From Burkholderia cenocepacia (GTDB taxonomy: Bacteria > Pseudomonadota > Gammaproteobacteria > Burkholderiales > Burkholderiaceae): a DNA stretch of 64,000 bases. Of the stretch, positions 63,141 through 64,000 are shown piece after piece. The notes under the pieces are model-generated. The model was not told the DNA's origin. It did no database searches and saw only the letters and a program-made list of their open reading frames with translations. The DNA is taken from NCBI RefSeq assembly GCF_014211915.1, contig NZ_CP060040.1, positions 1,364,001 through 1,428,000 of the forward strand, read 5' to 3'. How positions within the stretch are numbered: the stretch's first letter is position 1; each line of letters opens with the position of its first letter. The position numbers and the translations under genes were made by a program.

Positions 63141-64000
63141 ATGAAGCAACTCTCTTCCGTCCCGCGCAAGCTTCGCGTCGATGCGCTCGCCGCGCTGCTG
63201 CTGTCGCTCGCCGCCGCTTCCGCATTCGCGCAAGCGTCGGCTCCCGCCACCGAACCGGCGGCCGGCAAGAACGATGCCGCCGCCCCCGCCCAACCGGCCG
63301 CCGATGCTGCCGCGCCCGCTCCCACCGGCTTGTGGGAACGGTCGAACCTGCTCGGCAACATGGGCGGCCTGCGCGACGTGCTCGACGAACACGGCGTCAC
63401 GCTGAGCCTGCAGGAAACCAGCGAGTACCTGTACAACACGTCCGGCGGCACAGGGCGCGGCGGTGCGTACCAGGGGCTCACGCAATTCGGTTTCGACGTC
63501 GACACCGGCAAGGCGATCGGCCTGCCGGGCGGCACGTTCAACGTGTCGGGGCTGCAGATCCACGGCACCAATCTCACGCAGCGCTACCTGCAGACGCTGC
63601 AGACCGCGACCGGCATCGAGGCCAATTCGACCACGCGCCTGTGGGAGCTCTGGTACCAGCAGTCGCTGCTCGACGGCAAGGTCGACGTGAAAGTCGGCCA
63701 GCAGAGCGTCGACCAGGAATTCATGGTGAGCCAGAACGCGACAACGTTCATGAACGCGACGTTCGGCTGGCCCGTGCTGCCGTCCACCGATCTGCCGTCC
63801 GGCGGCCCTGCGTATCCGCTGTCGTCGCTCGGCGTGCGGCTGCGCGTGAAGCCGGCCGACGCGTGGACCGCGATGGTCGGCGTGTTCGACGGCAACCCGG
63901 CCGGCCGCAGCGACGGCGACGCGCAGGTGCTGAACGCGCACGGCACCAATTTCAACCTGCGCAGCGGCGCATTCGTGATCGGCGAAGTGCAGTACGCGCT
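63141..64000 (+). CDS. OprB-type carbohydrate porin, C-terminus cut by window edge
   Basis: Visible 286 codons of a porin of about 450-500. Signal peptide MKQLSSVPRKLRVDALAALLLSLAAASAFA, then an Ala/Pro-rich linker (APATEPAAGKNDAAAP) and the OprB start GLWERSNLLGNMGGLRDVLDEHGVTLSL. LWELWYQQSLLDGKVDVKVGQQSVDQEFM and AYPLSSLGVRLRVKPADAWTAMVGVFDGNP are typical of the family. Outer-membrane channel for sugars. The frame remains open at the window edge. Confidence 0.92.
   Translation, partial: MKQLSSVPRKLRVDALAALLLSLAAASAFAQASAPATEPAAGKNDAAAPAQPAADAAAPAPTGLWERSNLLGNMGGLRDVLDEHGVTLSLQETSEYLYNTSGGTGRGGAYQGLTQFGFDVDTGKAIGLPGGTFNVSGLQIHGTNLTQRYLQTLQTATGIEANSTTRLWELWYQQSLLDGKVDVKVGQQSVDQEFMVSQNATTFMNATFGWPVLPSTDLPSGGPAYPLSSLGVRLRVKPADAWTAMVGVFDGNPAGRSDGDAQVLNAHGTNFNLRSGAFVIGEVQYA

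Overview
The window reads as a high-GC Burkholderia replicon, most likely from the Burkholderia cepacia complex and probably a secondary chromosome. The basis is very high GC with dense overlapping genes, an OprB-type porin, a polyol ABC operon, an sCache chemoreceptor, and a divergent type III secretion system (T3SS) with bordering LuxR-type regulators. The genus call is inference. No rRNA, tRNA, CRISPR array, insertion sequence or prophage was seen.

Layout. 1-7768 (minus) is a polyol/sugar-alcohol catabolic operon: AraC regulator, periplasmic binding protein, ABC ATPase, permease, zinc dehydrogenase, FGGY kinase and an SDR cut by the window edge. 8019-12914 is housekeeping and sensory: a ketopantoate-reductase-like enzyme, a chemoreceptor, a NarL/RcsB-type response regulator with a perfect inverted repeat upstream, and two uncharacterised proteins. 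13045-18404 (minus) is a six-gene cluster: five exported proteins rich in Ser/Gly/Ala/Asn/Thr, and a VpsR-like sigma-54 activator. I cannot assign it to a known fibre or adhesin system. 18405-20672 is a long, partly AT-rich gene-poor stretch with an epimerase remnant. 20673-24452 is an AraC regulator divergent from a two-gene molybdenum hydroxylase (2Fe-2S subunit plus Tat-exported molybdopterin subunit).

24655-58473 is the T3SS locus. A receiver-less winged-helix regulator, sctQ, sctR, a lytic transglycosylase and a 4503-residue giant gene run on the plus strand. Facing them on the minus strand are sctV-S-C-D-F?-I-J-K-L-N-O-T-U, followed by an asparagine synthetase gene. The apparatus genes are nearly all translationally coupled. 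I see no sctP ruler, no gatekeeper and no translocators. SctU also lacks the NPTH self-cleavage motif. The giant protein has three tandem modules of about 560 residues, each with an HExxH motif, two of them also with a kinase-like segment, and it ends in LysM. It is the best candidate substrate or surface partner of this apparatus.

58474-64000: a divergent LuxR-type regulator, a variant Nramp-family transporter with altered metal-site residues, preceded by two small ORFs and a strong promoter, and an OprB-type porin cut by the right edge.
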